Counted from the first letter of the stretch, positions 44,899-58,229 are shown. The stretch: DNA of 64,000 nt from Auricularia sp. M13 (GCA_037042915.1 CM073193.1:4030001-4094000); one strand, 5' to 3'. Translations and numbers: made by a program. Notes: a model not told the origin generated them from the sequence alone.

Positions 44899-47193
44899 AT
44901 GGCGACGCTGGCCATCGCCGTCCTGCGCGCGCTCTGGGACTTTGAGCCGGAGACGAGCACTGAGGTCCACTTGCACGAGGGCCAGATCCTCTTCCTGCTC
45001 GAACGCGAGGACGGAAAGTACGCATGCAGTGTCGCTATGCCGCCGGCCGATCGTATGTCGTTTACGCGCGTCGTACAGCCCATGGTGGACGGTCAAGGTC
45101 AACAACGGCGATCAGGACGAGGTCGGACTCGTGCCGGCTTCCTTTGTCGAAGAGGTGCGTGCCTGAGCCTCGTGGGCGACCTCGACACTGCTAACGACAG
45201 TCTCTAGGTCGCACCATCAGCCACAGTGTATGCCCAGGTCGACTTCGACAGCTTCCACGCGACAGAGCTGACCGTCAAGCGCGGCGAGGCCCTCTATCTA
45301 TTCGATGTGGAAGTGGACGGCTGGTGGCTGGCTCGCCGCGCCAGTCTTCGCGGCGGTATAGGCTACATACCGCGCCATGTTGTGGGCCCGTCTCCCCCGA
45401 CGCCCGTGGTGGGTGAACGCGCGGAACTGCTGCCCGATCCCCAGGTTCTGCACGACGAGCATGAACCTCGCATGATCGGCGCTTGGCCTGAGGTCTGTCC
45501 CGTTTGTGCGTCTGCTTTGATAGCGACCGACTGAGGTCTTTCTTGCAGGACTCACAGGGACGCTTGGGAAGCTATGATACACTGCTCGGTGGATGGCTCG
45601 TGGATCAGGATGACTCTGGTACCTCTCAGAAGAACGGCCGCGAAAGATTGGGCAGCTACGATACTCTGCTCGGTGGGTGGCTCGTAGATCAAGCTACCTC
45701 TGGAACCTCCTCCAAGCGACCCTCCGCGAACCGCTCCACTCCGGCGCCAACAGAAACAGTCTCCAAACCTGCCCGTAATGAACCATACGAACACCATGGT
45801 GCGCTCTCAGGAGAAGCAATGCCTGATGGTGAGGCGCTAGAAACACCACTAGACCTCGATTTCTAATAAATTTCAGCCGCAGATTCTCGTTTTGCATCGT
45901 CCCTTGAACGCCCATCATCGTCTCGTAAGGGGAAGGGACGGGAAATACGGGAAGTGAGCTCATTTGAAGACGACGACGATCCCGTGCCGACACTGTCACG
46001 AACTTCGAGATTCTCAGGGACCTTCTCTCCCACAGATGGGCCTGTCCCGTCTGGATCCAAGTTGAGGAAAGTCACACCAAAGAAGCTCTTTACCAAGATG
46101 GCCTCGCGCTTCGGGAAAGCCGGGTCACCCATCGCGTCCTCTTCAACTTCTTCGCCGATCGCACTGGACTCTGCGGAAAATGCACGGAAACGACGTGCAC
46201 AGGAAGACCAAGACCTCCAGCTTGCGCTGCTTATGCAGTCTCTTGATTCCGAGGGTGTCGATTATGTTGAAGACAATCTCGACCCGGACGTCATCAAAAG
46301 CTGGGTCGAGGACGGCACACTTGCGACACCCAACGGCCAGCGCCCCGTCGAGATCGATAATCGTCCGTTCGACTGCGGTATTGCTTGGAAACATGCCCAT
46401 ATGATGCTGTTTGTGCCATGCAGACTTGCACGCATAAAGTCTGCCGGGATTGTATGCGCGGCCACATTGTCTCTTCGCTCGAGCAGCGCAAGTACCCGAT
46501 CGTGTGCGCCATCTGCGCAGCCGACAGAAATGTCCGCGAGCCTTCAGGTGGGTGTTCCTTCCACGCCGTAACTGCTTACAAGCGGCTGATTGGTGCTGGT
46601 GCAGTCGTCTCGGAGTTGGATGTCGAGCTGGCCGGGCTCAGCGCGAAGCAGCTCAAAGTGTGGACGGATCTGCAGATGGCGGAAGTGAGCATTGAGATGA
46701 AATGCGCGAAGTAGGTCTTTTGTGTTTGCCGCTCTTTTTTCGTTTATTCAATTGTGTCGCAGATGCAAGAAGTCTATGAATGTCGACAGGGACGACTACA
46801 TGGCGATGAACGTCATCACCTGTCCTATGCGCAAGTGTCAGTATACGTGGTGCAAACGCTGTTTGCGCAAGGTGTGTTGTACGACTGCCCTTTCGATGCT
46901 CGAGCTCATACGGTCTGTGCCAAAGGTCGTGCCTGGTGTAGACCATACTTGCGGACAGGCGGAGCTGCAGAAGCTCATGAGCAGTAAGGGTTACCAATTC
47001 TGCCCTGGGTGTCTGACTCCCTGCGGTATGGATGGGTTTCTCTCCTTCTTTCATGAGACTCAACGAATGTGCAGAGAAAATATCTGGATGCAACCACATC
47101 ACCTGCAAAGTCCCCGGATGTCGTACTGAATTCTGCTACGCGTGCGGGAAGTCCACGTGTCGCGGCTGCAACTGGAAGCGGTTGCGAGCGTGA
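44899..47193 (+). CDS. SH3-SH3-RBR (RING-between-RING) E3 ubiquitin ligase
   Basis: One gene: two N-terminal SH3 domains (ALWDFEPETSTEV ... WWTVKV ... GLVPASFVEE; AQVDFDSFHATEL ... GWWLARRA ... GIGYIPRHVV), a linker with a 28-residue tandem repeat, an acidic/basic linker, then an RBR module. The SH3 and RBR parts join in phase by a GTGAGG...TTTCAG intron (about 45830-45879). RING1 reads CGICLETCPYDAV ... THKVCRDCMRGH ... CAIC. The IBR part has CAKCKKSMNVDRDDY, CPMRKCQYTWCKRC. RING2 reads FCPGCLTPC-EKISGCNHITC ... FCYACGKSTCRGC with the expected acceptor Cys in SGCNH. A one-base loss near 46381 (ATTGC for ATTTGC) breaks RING1. It lies 273 bp upstream of SLA1, same strand, and its SH3 pair resembles SLA1's. 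Ligase activity and targets are inferred. Confidence 0.83.
45564..45731 (+). repeat. Two-copy 84-bp tandem repeat inside the SH3-RBR gene
   Basis: Copies begin at about 45564 and 45648, 84 bp (28 codons) apart. Each encodes LGSYDTLLGGWLVDQ followed by a Ser/Thr-rich spacer with SGTS. The core peptide is identical in both copies while the DNA differs at third positions, so the duplication is old enough for silent drift and the peptide looks constrained. Confidence 0.85.
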
Positions 47194-47466
47194 GCTCAAA
47201 CAAAAACTCCAGACCGCTGCAAGAGCTGGTGCCTATTTTTGTCCGCAATATATGTCCTGACGCGATTTCTGGAAAGAAGAAACTTAGGATACTTGTGTGT
47301 ATAACTAGAAATAACCAGTGCGGAGTCGTTTAGCGCTAGGTGTATGTATTATTTTCCCATCGTGCAGAGCTAGGAGGGACCAGGCACATGTGCCATCAAT
47401 GTTCGTGCGGACAGTCTGTTTGCGGATGTATTTCGTGTGACGCCGACCTTCGACCTCTGCCTGACG

Positions 47467-50400
47467 ATGACCGCGACCACCGAGTACCTTGCTGTGCTCA
47501 AAGCGTCGTACGACTACGAGCCTCAGTCCGAGGATGAAGTCGCTATCAAGGAGGACCAGATCGTCTTCCTCGTAGAGAGAACGGACGACGAGTAAGGCGG
47601 CTGGCACAGCACATTGCGCGCTCTGTCTAATGGACTGTAGATGGTGGAAGGTCAAGGTCAAGCAGGATGGATTGGAGGACAAGGGCCCCATTGGGCTCGT
47701 CCCTGCTAGCTATCTGGAGGACGTACGTGTGCACGTTGCGCGTGATCCCAGTGCTCAGCCGTGCACAGGCAACGCCTATCTCCACCGTCAAAGCCTTATA
47801 CGACTACGAGGCAGCGGCTCCCGGAGAGCTTGCTATTCAGGAGGACGAGGAACTGCTAGTGTACGAGAAGGAGGACGAATGGATCCTTGTCAAGAAGACG
47901 ACGCAAGATAAAGTGGGCTATGTCCCCGCGAACTACTGCGACGAGGTACGTGTCTGCTGTCCATTCTTCGCTATGCATTCTCATTGTTATATTCCAGCCA
48001 GGCGCATCAGGCCAAGCGCAAGACGACGAGGAGGACGAGCCTTCCACGGTGCGCATCACCACATGCTGTAGCTGTGATGATGTTGACGGCGACCATAGCC
48101 TCCTCGACCCGTCAGCAACTATGTCGCTCCAGAGGCATTGGTTGCTGCAACTTCTCCAGCGAAGGGCAAAGGCGATGACGTCCAGACCTGGACCGTCTCA
48201 GAGGTCGATGCTAAGAACAAGAAGAAGAAAGGCACTCTCGGTGTTGCCAAAGGATCTGTTTTCTTCGCGAGCGAGAGCGACAAGGTAACGTCTTACCGTG
48301 CGGTTGGTTGTATGCTCGAGTCACCGACAACGCACATCAGACTCCCGTCCAGAAGTGGGACACGAAGGATATAAGATCTGTGAAGACCGAAAAGTCGAAA
48401 CATATTCACATCGAGATCGAGGGCGACAAGGCCGCGTCTCTTCATTTCCACGCCTCTTCTTCTAAGGACGCCGATGCGATCGTGAAGAAGTTAGAGTTGT
48501 CTAAGGCTCTGTCTATCACGCTCTCTCCTCCTACAAGTCCGACTGTTGAACGTCCTGCCGTCGTACGCTCACTACCCCACCACTGGCAGTCGATATACCC
48601 GAGCAGAAGCCAAAGATCGTGCACTTCAAAGATTCCCCGAATTCCATTATCCCCCCACCCGAGGATACACTTGAAGGCAGCGATGCCGGTGGTGACCAAG
48701 ACGAAGAGGGCGAGGCCGCCTCCGCTTTATACGACTTTGCTGCCGATGGCGAGGACGAACTGAGCGTCCGCGAGGGCGAAAAGCTGCGCGTCTTGGATCG
48801 CACGAACGAGGAGTGGTGGAAATGCCGCAACGTCTACGGAGCAGAAGGTGTGGTGCCTGCATCGTATATTGAGGTTGGTGCCGCTGTTCTGGCATTATTT
48901 CTTGCGCTGATCCGGATGCTAGTTGGAGGCCGGCGAGAGTTCTGCGGCGGCAGTGCGTGCGGAGGACGAGGACGAGGAAGCTCAACATGCAGCAGAAGCA
49001 GAGGCAGAGGCGCAGGCCGCTCGCGAGGCAGAAGAACGCGCCGAGCAAGAGCGTCAAGAAAAGGAGCGGAAGAGGAAAGAGGAAGCCGAGCGCAAAGCCA
49101 AAGCAGCAGCGGCGGCAGCGGCGGCAGAGCGCCAACGGAAGGCAGAGGAGGAGAAGGCTCGTCAAGAGAAGGCTCGTCGTGAGGCGCAGGCCAAGGCACG
49201 GCGAGACGAGTGAGCTGTCATGGTTGCAATGGCTTTGTTGATGGACACTTACAAACCACAGGCAGGAAGCAGAAGAACGAGAAGAAAGAGAGGAACGAGA
49301 GGAACGAGCACGGCGCGCGGCTGCCGCTGCCGCCGCAAAGAAGGCTCCTGTCCCGGAGTCGCGGCCGTCAACAAGCAGCGCAGGCTCTTCGAAGCGTCAA
49401 TCGAGGCCCTCCGAGGAGAAGCGCAGAAGCAAGTCTCTTTTTTTTTTCTTCCGGATCGCAAATCCTGATGTTCAGCAGAACCGTCGCCTTCCAAAGTGCG
49501 GACATGGCACGACCGTACTGGGCAGTTCCAGGTCGACGCAGAGTTCCTTGGATTCAACAACGGCCTGTTGCGACTTCACAAGACTAACGGCGTCATCATC
49601 GAAGTTCCTTCGGACAAGATGTCTGCGGAGGACATGCAGTTTATCGATCGGCAACGTCGCAAAGCTGCTGCTGCTGCACAGCAGGCCAAAGATGATGACG
49701 ACCTTCCGCTTGGTGCCCTCCCGGCCGCGCAGGGGAAACCGAAGCCCGCGCCAGCACAGTCCAAATCTCTTCCACAACCGAAGAAGGGGCCATCAACGGA
49801 TTGGTTCGAATTCTTCCTCAATGCGGGCTGCGACATCGATGATTGCACTCGCTATGCAGCATCATTCGAGCGTGACAAGATTGACGAGGCGATTTTGCCG
49901 GACATCAAGGAGTCGACCCTGCGCTCACTTGGTCTGCGTGAAGGCGATATTATCCGAGTGACCAAGGTCATCGAGCAGCGACGGGCGCAGAACCGTCAGA
50001 CTACCAAGCCCGAGGTTGCGCAACAGTTGCGCAGCGATGAAGAGCTCGCTCGCCATTTACAGGCGGAAGAGGATGCTGGGATTGCGGCGTCCGCCGTGGT
50101 TGCGAAGCGAAGCAACACGACCAGCCCGGCTCCAAATCTGTTTGCTGGCCCCGACGGCGTGCTGAAAGCAGCGCGTCGTGGAAGGCCGCCTACCAGCAAG
50201 ACTGCTCCGCCGTCGAGTGTTGATGTCGCAGCGATCGGCAATGGCAACGCGCCTGAACCTTCGCCCTCACCCGCGCTTTCGCCCCCTCCGCGCATCACGA
50301 CTTCCCCTTCTCCCGTGGTACCTCCCAAGACCGTTGGCGGCTTCGACGACGACGCTTGGACTGTGCGCCCGTCAAAGTCGCCCGCGCCACCTGCTGCTCA

Positions 50401-51448
50401 ACCGCAAGCTCCGGCTGCCCCACCAGCGCCCACGCCTCCTCCCGCTCCTCCGGCTCCGGCGCCGCCCGCGCCTTCTACACTCTCTGCTCCTGCTTCTACG
50501 AATCCTACAGGGTCTTCTCAAGATGAGATCACTATGCGCCTACTTGCCAAGATTGATTCTTATCGTCCTCCTTCTGCGCCTACACCTGCGACGACTCAGC
50601 CGTTGGCGACATCTCCGCCCCCATCCATCCTCACACCCCCGGTCAGCTACCAATCTGGCTTGGGCATGGGTTCGTCACCGGTGCCCATCGGCCAACATTT
50701 GCAGCAGCAGCAGACCGGCTTCTTGCCCAGTGTCAGCCCACGAGGGCCTCTCGCGCCCGTTCCCCAGAACCAGGGTTTGTTGCAGCCGCTCGTGCCAACG
50801 ACAACGGGTTTCAATGGCTTCGTTCCTGCGCGGCCTGCAAGCAACCCACCTCCTTCATTCCAGTCGTCGTCGCCTTTCCAGTCGCAGTCGCCGTTCCAGA
50901 CGAGTCCGTTCCAGAATCCGTCGGGATTCAACTCGCAACCGCTCCTGCCGCAAGCAACGGGTTACATGAGTGCAAGCCCGATGCAGTTCCAGCAGACTGG
51001 TATGCCTCAAAGTGGACTCAACAGCTTTGGGTCTACATCATCCTTCGGCTCGCCGTTCGCGGGTGGTGTCCAGACCAGTATGTCGGCCACTTATTCCCCC
51101 CACTGCCACTGACATTGTATAGACCCGACGGGCTTTAATCCGTCCTTCAATACCGGGTTCTCCGCCCCACCTCCAGTCCCCCCGCTCCCAACGTCCGTAT
51201 CGCCCGCCAATGCTGCCCCTGCCAACATCTTTGCGGCCATGAAAGCGGGCACATTCGCATCTGAGGACAACGGGTCGCAAACTGCCGGTTCGTGGATTTT
51301 GCTGAAGAAACATTTCTTCTCGTTAACTCGCTCTGTAGACTACGATGCGCTGCGACAGCCCATGGGTATGGCCGCACAGCCAACTGGATATCCAGTGAAC
51401 GGGTATCAGACCAATGGATTCCAGACTTATGGCTTCCAGCAACGTTGA
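47467..51448 (+). CDS. SLA1: Actin cytoskeleton-regulatory / endocytic adaptor Sla1
   Basis: Clathrin-coat adaptor that links cargo, actin nucleation and the Pan1-End3 complex at endocytic patches. Domain order matches Sla1. SH3-1 (MTATTEYLAVLKASYDYEPQ ... EWWKVKV ... GLVPASYLED) and SH3-2 (VKALYDYEAAAPGE ... VGYVPANYCDE) come first. A PH-like part follows (DVQTWTVSEVDAKNKKKKG ... KWDTKDIRSVKTEKS), then SH3-3 (ASALYDFAADGEDEL ... GVVPASYIE) and a long charged coiled coil. SHD1 (VRTWHDRTGQFQVDAEFLG) and SHD2 (STDWFEFFLNAGCDID ... IIRVTKVIEQR) follow. The Pro-rich tail carries LxxQxTG-type motifs (LLPQATGYM, QQQQTGFLP). It ends FQTYGFQQR at 51448. The intron before SHD1 (49429-49475) is GC-AG. 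No frame break noted in the parts joined. Confidence 0.93.
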
Positions 51449-51572
51449 TGTTGAGCGCGGTTGAGAACACTCGTTAGGGATATTCTTGGATTCCACCCGT
51501 TCCTTGCCTTCTCCGATTGATGGCTTAGCTTTACACTCAATATATATGTGTACAATGCCAAAAGCAACAAAT

Positions 51573-54500
51573 CTAAGCGACAGCAATACCTTTCGCAACA
51601 CCGACCCGGGTAAACACAGATCTCAACGACTCCCGGATGTCCTTCGTCATATCCCTCGCCATCAGGTCCGTGGCGAGGGGATAGATTGCAGGGAGGTAAC
51701 GCGTAAACTATCCCATACGATCAGAAACGCCGCGTTGTAGGCGAGACGGCTCACCGTTTGGTCATCGAAATCGTTGAAGCCACGTAATAACTCTGCAACC
51801 ACGGGTGACCAGGCGGCAATGTTCTTCCCCTGCGAATCGATTTTGAGCTTGTTGAAGTCCTGGATAACGCCTTGCCCAAGTCTGCGATGCATGGGTGAGT
51901 GGCACTCGAATATGCAAGGATGCACGCACGGTAGCAAGCGATCTGCAACAGGTTGCCGCAAGGATACGTAGTCTGGCCGCGTATCGTTGTACATCCGCAG
52001 ATATATTGTCACGAGAGTCGCGGCGCTACTCGACTCCTGCTTGAGAAGATTGGGCAAATGCTTCATGAATCCTATTCTCCGGTTAGATCCAATGAAAAGA
52101 GACCGATATCCCGATTACTGACCAACTTTCCAAAGCCCTGTGCGGAGCTCCTTATCATCGTTGAACGCCCGCGCAAATTGGTAAGAATGTTCAAGAACAG
52201 AGAGGAGGCGCAGCAATAGTTGCGGTGGGATGTTGCGGTAGACATCATGATTCTGGAGCAGATCGCGGACTGTCTCGATGAGCAGGAGTTGCAGGACGCA
52301 TTTTACAATGATCTGCTTGAAAATTCTCTTCCGGTTGGTGATAGCGCCACCCTCGGGGGTCTCATCCATCGTGATGGGCGACAATGGCGCAGGCAGGATC
52401 ATAGGATACTGTTGTTCTGCACGCGACAGTCAAACAAGGCAAGGGAATATTATTGGCTGTCGTACCGCTTTCCGCCTGTTCAGGCTCTGATATGTCCGCA
52501 CGGAGTTTTTCATCGTAGAGTTGATGAGGTGTGGTCAACTTGAACAGGCCGATGAGAGTCTTGATGACGCGCTCCCACTTTTCGTCGCTGAGTTTCGCGG
52601 CATTCTTTTCCAGAAGTTGCTGTAAACAAGACGTCCCTATGCGCGCTAGGTATCGTTCTCTGCGATAAGTGAGTACGACAGCTCGCGGGTGGACATGCGG
52701 GGACGGACCTTGCAATATGCAAGTGCTCAAGAGGTCCAGAAGACCATCCAAGAAGCGTTCCATGGTGTCGAAGAAGAAAGTATAGAGGTCTATCAAATCA
52801 CGGAGCGCTTGAATCATGGTCGTGGATAACCAAACGCTCATATCGCCCTCGGTGCTGAAGCGCGAGAAGTCTTTTTTCGACTTCAATACGGCGAAGATAG
52901 GGAATAGAATTTCGCGGCAGATACTGTCCCAGAATTCGACGGGGAAGGTCGGACCGTGTTCCTTCAAGGTGCTGAACAAGGAGTCCAGCGCGCTGCACGG
53001 TATTCAGCATTTGTGGAAGAAGAATGGCAAATGTGACCCACAGTCTCCGAACTTCTATATCTTCGCCGTTCATGATGATATCGTAAAAAGCGAATAAAAT
53101 GGGGAACCAAAATTTGATCATAGGATCATCGCTACCATTCGGTTCCTGTGCTGCGCTAATGGCGCACTCTGGCGAGGCGAGCATAGTCGGAACGACGGTC
53201 CTCAGCATGTTCATGGCAGATAAGCTGATCTTCTGGAATTTGCTGGCTTTGCAGAATTCTCCCATGCAGACGGTCAAATCTGCAAAAGAACCGTGCCGCA
53301 CAACGTCGGAGAAGTGTTCATGGTATAAGCGCGTCACAATTTCGAACGCAGACGTCGGGATTCGCTCTTAGTTCTGCATTAGAAGTTGAAATGATGAGAT
53401 TCGAGGACGCGCACCTGTCACGACCTTCGCGGATGCGGAAAATACACCGAACATCGTCCTCCAACCAGATCGCATATTATGTACGCGCGACTGTATCATC
53501 TGGTGTAGACATTGCAAGACCTGGGGCGACGTCTTTAGCTAATTGCTTCGAAGGTCCCGCACATTCATACCATATCACGGACGTCTGGATTTGCGTTGTT
53601 GATCATCGTATACTCGAAAGGCTTCAGGAAGTCTTTCTGGAACTTGAAGTGCGGCAATTCCTCCTTCTCCAAAAATCGCATAGCCAGTTGTCTCAAGGCA
53701 TCTAACGCGAAGAAGGCGACATGCACGTTGGAATGCGTGCATACCTGAAGCATGCATGAGTAAGGTGGTCATCATCGCGAAACCACGAACCTGGTTGAAA
53801 TGCTCCCCAAGAATGACCCACATATTCGACCATTCCAAGCGAATGCGGTTCATGTTGTAATACGAAATTTCGACAAGCTTCTGCAAGCTGAACATGCGTG
53901 GTTGTTGAGACATCCCCGATGACTGGATCTCCTCCCAAGAGACGTCGCTTAATGCTTGCACGAAGTCCACGATCGCTGTCTGCGAAACCGTGAGCACTGA
54001 TGAAGCGCACCGCGTAGAGTTCCTTACCCCGGAGAGATAATGGCTGAGTGAAAACACCATATCCGCGGCAACAGTAATATGTGTTGACCGACTTTCGTTG
54101 GCGAGCTCCTCTTTGAGCTGCTTGCGAGACGGGCTGAAAGTACACATGAGTATCTTTTGTGAAGGATTGTGGATAGGACATACACTTTGCGAGCTGAGTC
54201 GCCTACGTCAACACCGCTGCTAATGAGCTGCATGCGCTCCAGCTGGCTGACACAGGTAAGAACTTCGTGCCACGAGCCCTTCAGTTGGTTGCCATCGGTG
54301 ACTGCGATATCCAAGAGCGTCTTGATGGCCTCCATGTTCTTCGACTTCATCTCTCCCAAGTTGTTCAAGAACGTGAATTTAGCAAGAGTCGTGACGAAAG
54401 CGTTGCGCTCCAGCTCGAGGTCGAAGAAGCATACGATGCGGATGGCGTTCTTGAAGCCGTCGAGGCAGAGCTCAACGATCTCGAGGTCGTCTGTGTCTTG

Positions 54501-57500
54501 AAGGGGTCCGGATATGCCGGCGAGTACGGGCATCCAAGCAACCTCGAACATCGGCTTGACGTGTACGAAGTGCGAAGCGCTGAAGTACTGGTCGCTCTTG
54601 GAGCCTTTCTTCTGGGCGCGCATCATGGTGCGGAAGAGTTGCTAATTCGCAAGATCGTGAGTTACAACTCAGGGTGAGTCGCTGAAAGCGGACCTCTGTC
54701 TTGTTAGCCATGCCACTTGATTGCAATGCATAGGCCTCCTTCTGCAAGTCGCGTCCCAGTGAAAGAGCGCCGAGACCGGCACCAGGCACAACCTTGCCGG
54801 TCATTGCCTCGACCTCGTCCTTCATGCGGAATCTCATTGTGGACGATATCATCGTAGATTTCGTTCAAGAAGTCCTCTGGAAGGTCGGTGCCATCGTTGA
54901 TACCCCTGTTATTCTTCAAGAAGTCGGTCTTGGTCATGCGCTTCTTGACTTGTGGATTGTGCGCATCCGTGTTGAGCAATATAACCGAATATGAAAGAAC
55001 ATAGGCCGCGTCTACCACATGTCATAAGCCACATGTTTCGCTGCGGTGCTCTCGAACTCACCAGCATTCTTGAATGGAGTGGTTGTCTTGCATTCCATAA
55101 AGCGCGCGGCGAATTTCAATACGTAGCGATCGATTTTCTGCGCCTCGCCGGGAAGTCGGAAAGATTGCAACAATAAGCGCAAAGACTCCAAGAAATTGAG
55201 CTCTGTGAAGTCCAGCATGTCGATGAATGCGTGCATGACGGCGACATTCAGGTCGTCTCTGCGACCATTAATGATACAGTAGTTTTATGCACTACCAAGA
55301 CTCACGCTTCGCCCATATATTCGCCGATGGCTGCCTTGCTGAGACCCTCCGTCTCCAAAAGGAACTTTGCAATATCATGCGGAGTATTACTCGGGATGAA
55401 GCCTGTGGCCAAAAGAATTCGATGCCCTAGAAACTGAGTCAATATCTCTAGACAGGCCAGCATCCAACGGAACATACCTTCTTCGGCTTGAAGTTAAACT
55501 TCTTGATGCCTTCGTTGAGCGTCGTCTTCATTTGCTTTGCGCTCTCGAACTTGCCAGGGTCGTCGATGAGATCAGGCGTCGATACACGAGCAAGCGAGTC
55601 CGACATAGACATGCGGTCCGCCAGGTTCGGCTCGCTCACAGACGCATCGAAACTGGGTCGCGAGCGCGTTTGTGTTTGCGGGTCGACGGATGGGTCGGTA
55701 ACGGTGCGACCGGCGGTTGTGCCCCACGCAACGAGCGATCGCAGAACGAAGACGAGGCATTCGAGGCTCAGTCGTCGCAGGTTCGCTTCGTTCTGATAAG
55801 CGCCGTCCTTCGCTTCTGGTTGGTGTCCCATCGCCGTAGTGCTCAGACTTGGAGGCACAGCCGAATTCTTCGCATGCGAATGCGTAGCTGCCACAGGACT
55901 GGCGGGATCCGGTCCGCCTTTGTGCTGAACTGGCGTATGCGTGCCAATCTTTGAGATGACATTCATGAGCCTGCAAATTGACTTAGAACACTCAGACGTG
56001 AATAATAGGCGATGCTCTACCGTTCGTAGATGTTGTCGATGGCATCCTTGTCGCAATCATAGTTGAGATAAATCTCGACAAGTGCTTGCGGATCCTGGCA
56101 CAGCCGCGAGAGCATGTTGAGAAGTACGCCCTTCTGCTTAGCCGTCGCATTGCGCATTTCCAAAATTGGGATGAAAATCTCGTTGAGTAGCACCTCAATT
56201 TCGCGCTGCACAGAGATTATTAGCATATGCTTTCTGGAGCGGCTTGGGGTGACGGCGCACCTTGAGTTGTTTGCGCATGCCCGACAGAACGCGCCAGAAG
56301 ATCTCTACGCTGATTTCAAACACCTGCGGCACTGGGCTGACGGCGTTGCGACTCAAGGCGAGACATAAGTACTGCTTCGTCGCCTGAATAAACGGTGTGC
56401 TTTCGCGCGAGGACGAAGAGTAAATGTACGACGAAGGGCTGACGAAGATGTTCATGTGGGTGTTCAAGATAGTCTGCACGAGGTGCAGCGACAAAAGCTT
56501 GGAGCGCATCGCGTGCGACTTCAAGTCCCGCTCGCTAATGGAACCATTAGAAGACGATCCGCTCTTGTGGAGCATAGCAACATACCTCTCGGTATTGAGG
56601 GGCTTCATCGTCAACTTGCACAATGCACGGAATACCAAGAATGCATCCTTCAAGAAGAGATCGTGGTCGGAAATGGCACGCGGCTCCTCCGGCTCGTGCT
56701 CGGGCACTTCATCATTCGGGTTTGGTTTCTCGAAGGTGTCGCTATGCAAGTGGTTAGACGAAATTCGCGCAGCACGATAGAAAAGCCTACAGTGATATGA
56801 CAGGCGGGTGGGGAGAGGTCGCACTCTCCGGTGGACCTTGCTTCAGGTCCACGGCGGAGCCGTTTGCGTGAGCTAACCCATTCGCAGCAGAACCATTCGC
56901 CACGGACGTCTTGTCGACCTCGGTAGTACCATCCTCGGTTGATACAGGTTCGGAGACCATGGGCGTGTCCGGTTCAACCAATGTGTCGTTGATCGTGTCC
57001 ACAGCAGTAGATGTCGTAGAGGTGCGTCTCAGGGACGATGATGGTCGCGCCGACTCGGGATACGGGGAAGTCGCACGAGACGATACAGATGTCCTCGGAA
57101 GACCGTCCGGCCCAGATGCACCTGAACCCCCTGGGACCGCAGACTCTGGTGCACCATTCGCTGTGCCCGCGTTACATCGAGCGAAGACGTGGTTGACAAT
57201 TTGCGTCAAGCCTCCTTGTGCCACTACCTGATTGACAGGGTCCTGACTGAGAAGGAAGACGTTGTAGACGGTGCGGACGGCCTTGAGCAGTGACGAATGA
57301 TGCACGTGCATGACTGGCGAAAGCACCAGTGCGAGGAGCGCCTTGACGATCTGTAGCGAGACCGCGTCCGGGGTAGACTCCGTATAACAAGAAGTGATAG
57401 TATGCGTGACCAGGTCGACGAGGGGTAGAGTCGCGGGTTGTGCGGGCGCGCTCGATGTCGTGGGAGAGGCTGGCGGAGAGTGGTAGTCTTCGCGCGCAGC

Positions 57501-58229
57501 ACCGTCTTCAACGAGGAACGAATAAGAAATGAGTTTCGATATGCAGTCCAGACTGGCGATCATGAGTTTCTCATTCCGCGTCTCGCAGGCAAGTCGGAGG
57601 GGCTCGAATATCTCGCGCGGTTTGTCGCCTCCCAGACCCGCCTTGATCATATCGAGGGCGCGCTGGCAGCTGTCACGCAAGGGCGCGGAGCGACGTGCCT
57701 CCTTTGATGCAGCAATAGTTTCCAGTGCGGTCGAAATGAGGACCACAGAGACTGAGTGGCCGTGCGCAAGCGCGACAGAACGATGCTGAGCGTGCTGGGG
57801 ACCAGGGTGGGTGGCCTGCAGCTTTGGAGTGGCTGGAGGACTGGTCGTTGATTTCCTGGGTAGGGGAGGCAGCTGTGGTGACTGTGGAGTAGCGTGGTGG
57901 CCGTTCGCTGTTCCATTAGTAGACACCACCTGCTCGCTGGGTGTCGACGCGTCAGGCTGCACTGGCGCGTCATCCCGGGTTTGCTCGGCGGCGTCTGTGG
58001 GTACGGATATGGATATAGATGGCCCTATACGAGGCTTGCCCGACTCTGTGCGCTCGAACGTGGGCGGTGCTGGAGCATTGTCGGGCTCAGGTTGAGCCGC
58101 AGTCTGAGGCTGGTCCTCGCGTTCTGCGGGCTCTTCGTTCGTATCTTGGGCCGGCGCAGGGGCCTCGTGGTACTCTGGCGGCGGGCCCTGGGCCAGAGGC
58201 GACGCTGGAGCTGAGCCAGTGTCGGCCAT
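51573..58229 (-). CDS. SEC7: Arf guanine-nucleotide exchange factor Sec7 (BIG family)
   Basis: Large trans-Golgi Arf-GEF of about 1,900 residues. The start at 58229 (MADTGSAPASPLAQGPP) opens a disordered Pro-rich N-terminus, then the DCB domain (SVSVVLISTALETIAASKEA, VDLVTHTITSC) and HUS domain with LMIISVQREIEVLLNEIFIPIL and IYLNYDCD. The catalytic Sec7 domain follows, with FNFKPKK, the Glu-finger loop GLSKAAIGEYMGE (about 55317-55355), FTELNFLESLRLLLQSFRLPGEAQKIDR and SYSVILLNTDAHNPQVKKRMTK. Downstream HDS repeats run to the C-terminus (KLKIDSQGKNIAAWSPVV), and the last exon ends VGVAKGIAVA at 51573. The exchange Glu is present, so the enzyme should be active. The first exon is long (about 1.4 kb); the rest is split by many introns. 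Divergent from DYS1 with only 58 bp between starts. Confidence 0.93.

Noticed and set aside
45838-45866. Gene end at LDLDF (45866), giving a separate two-SH3 protein
   Set aside because: A GTGAGG donor just upstream and a TTTCAG acceptor join the frame in phase to the RBR part, and the stop falls inside that intron.
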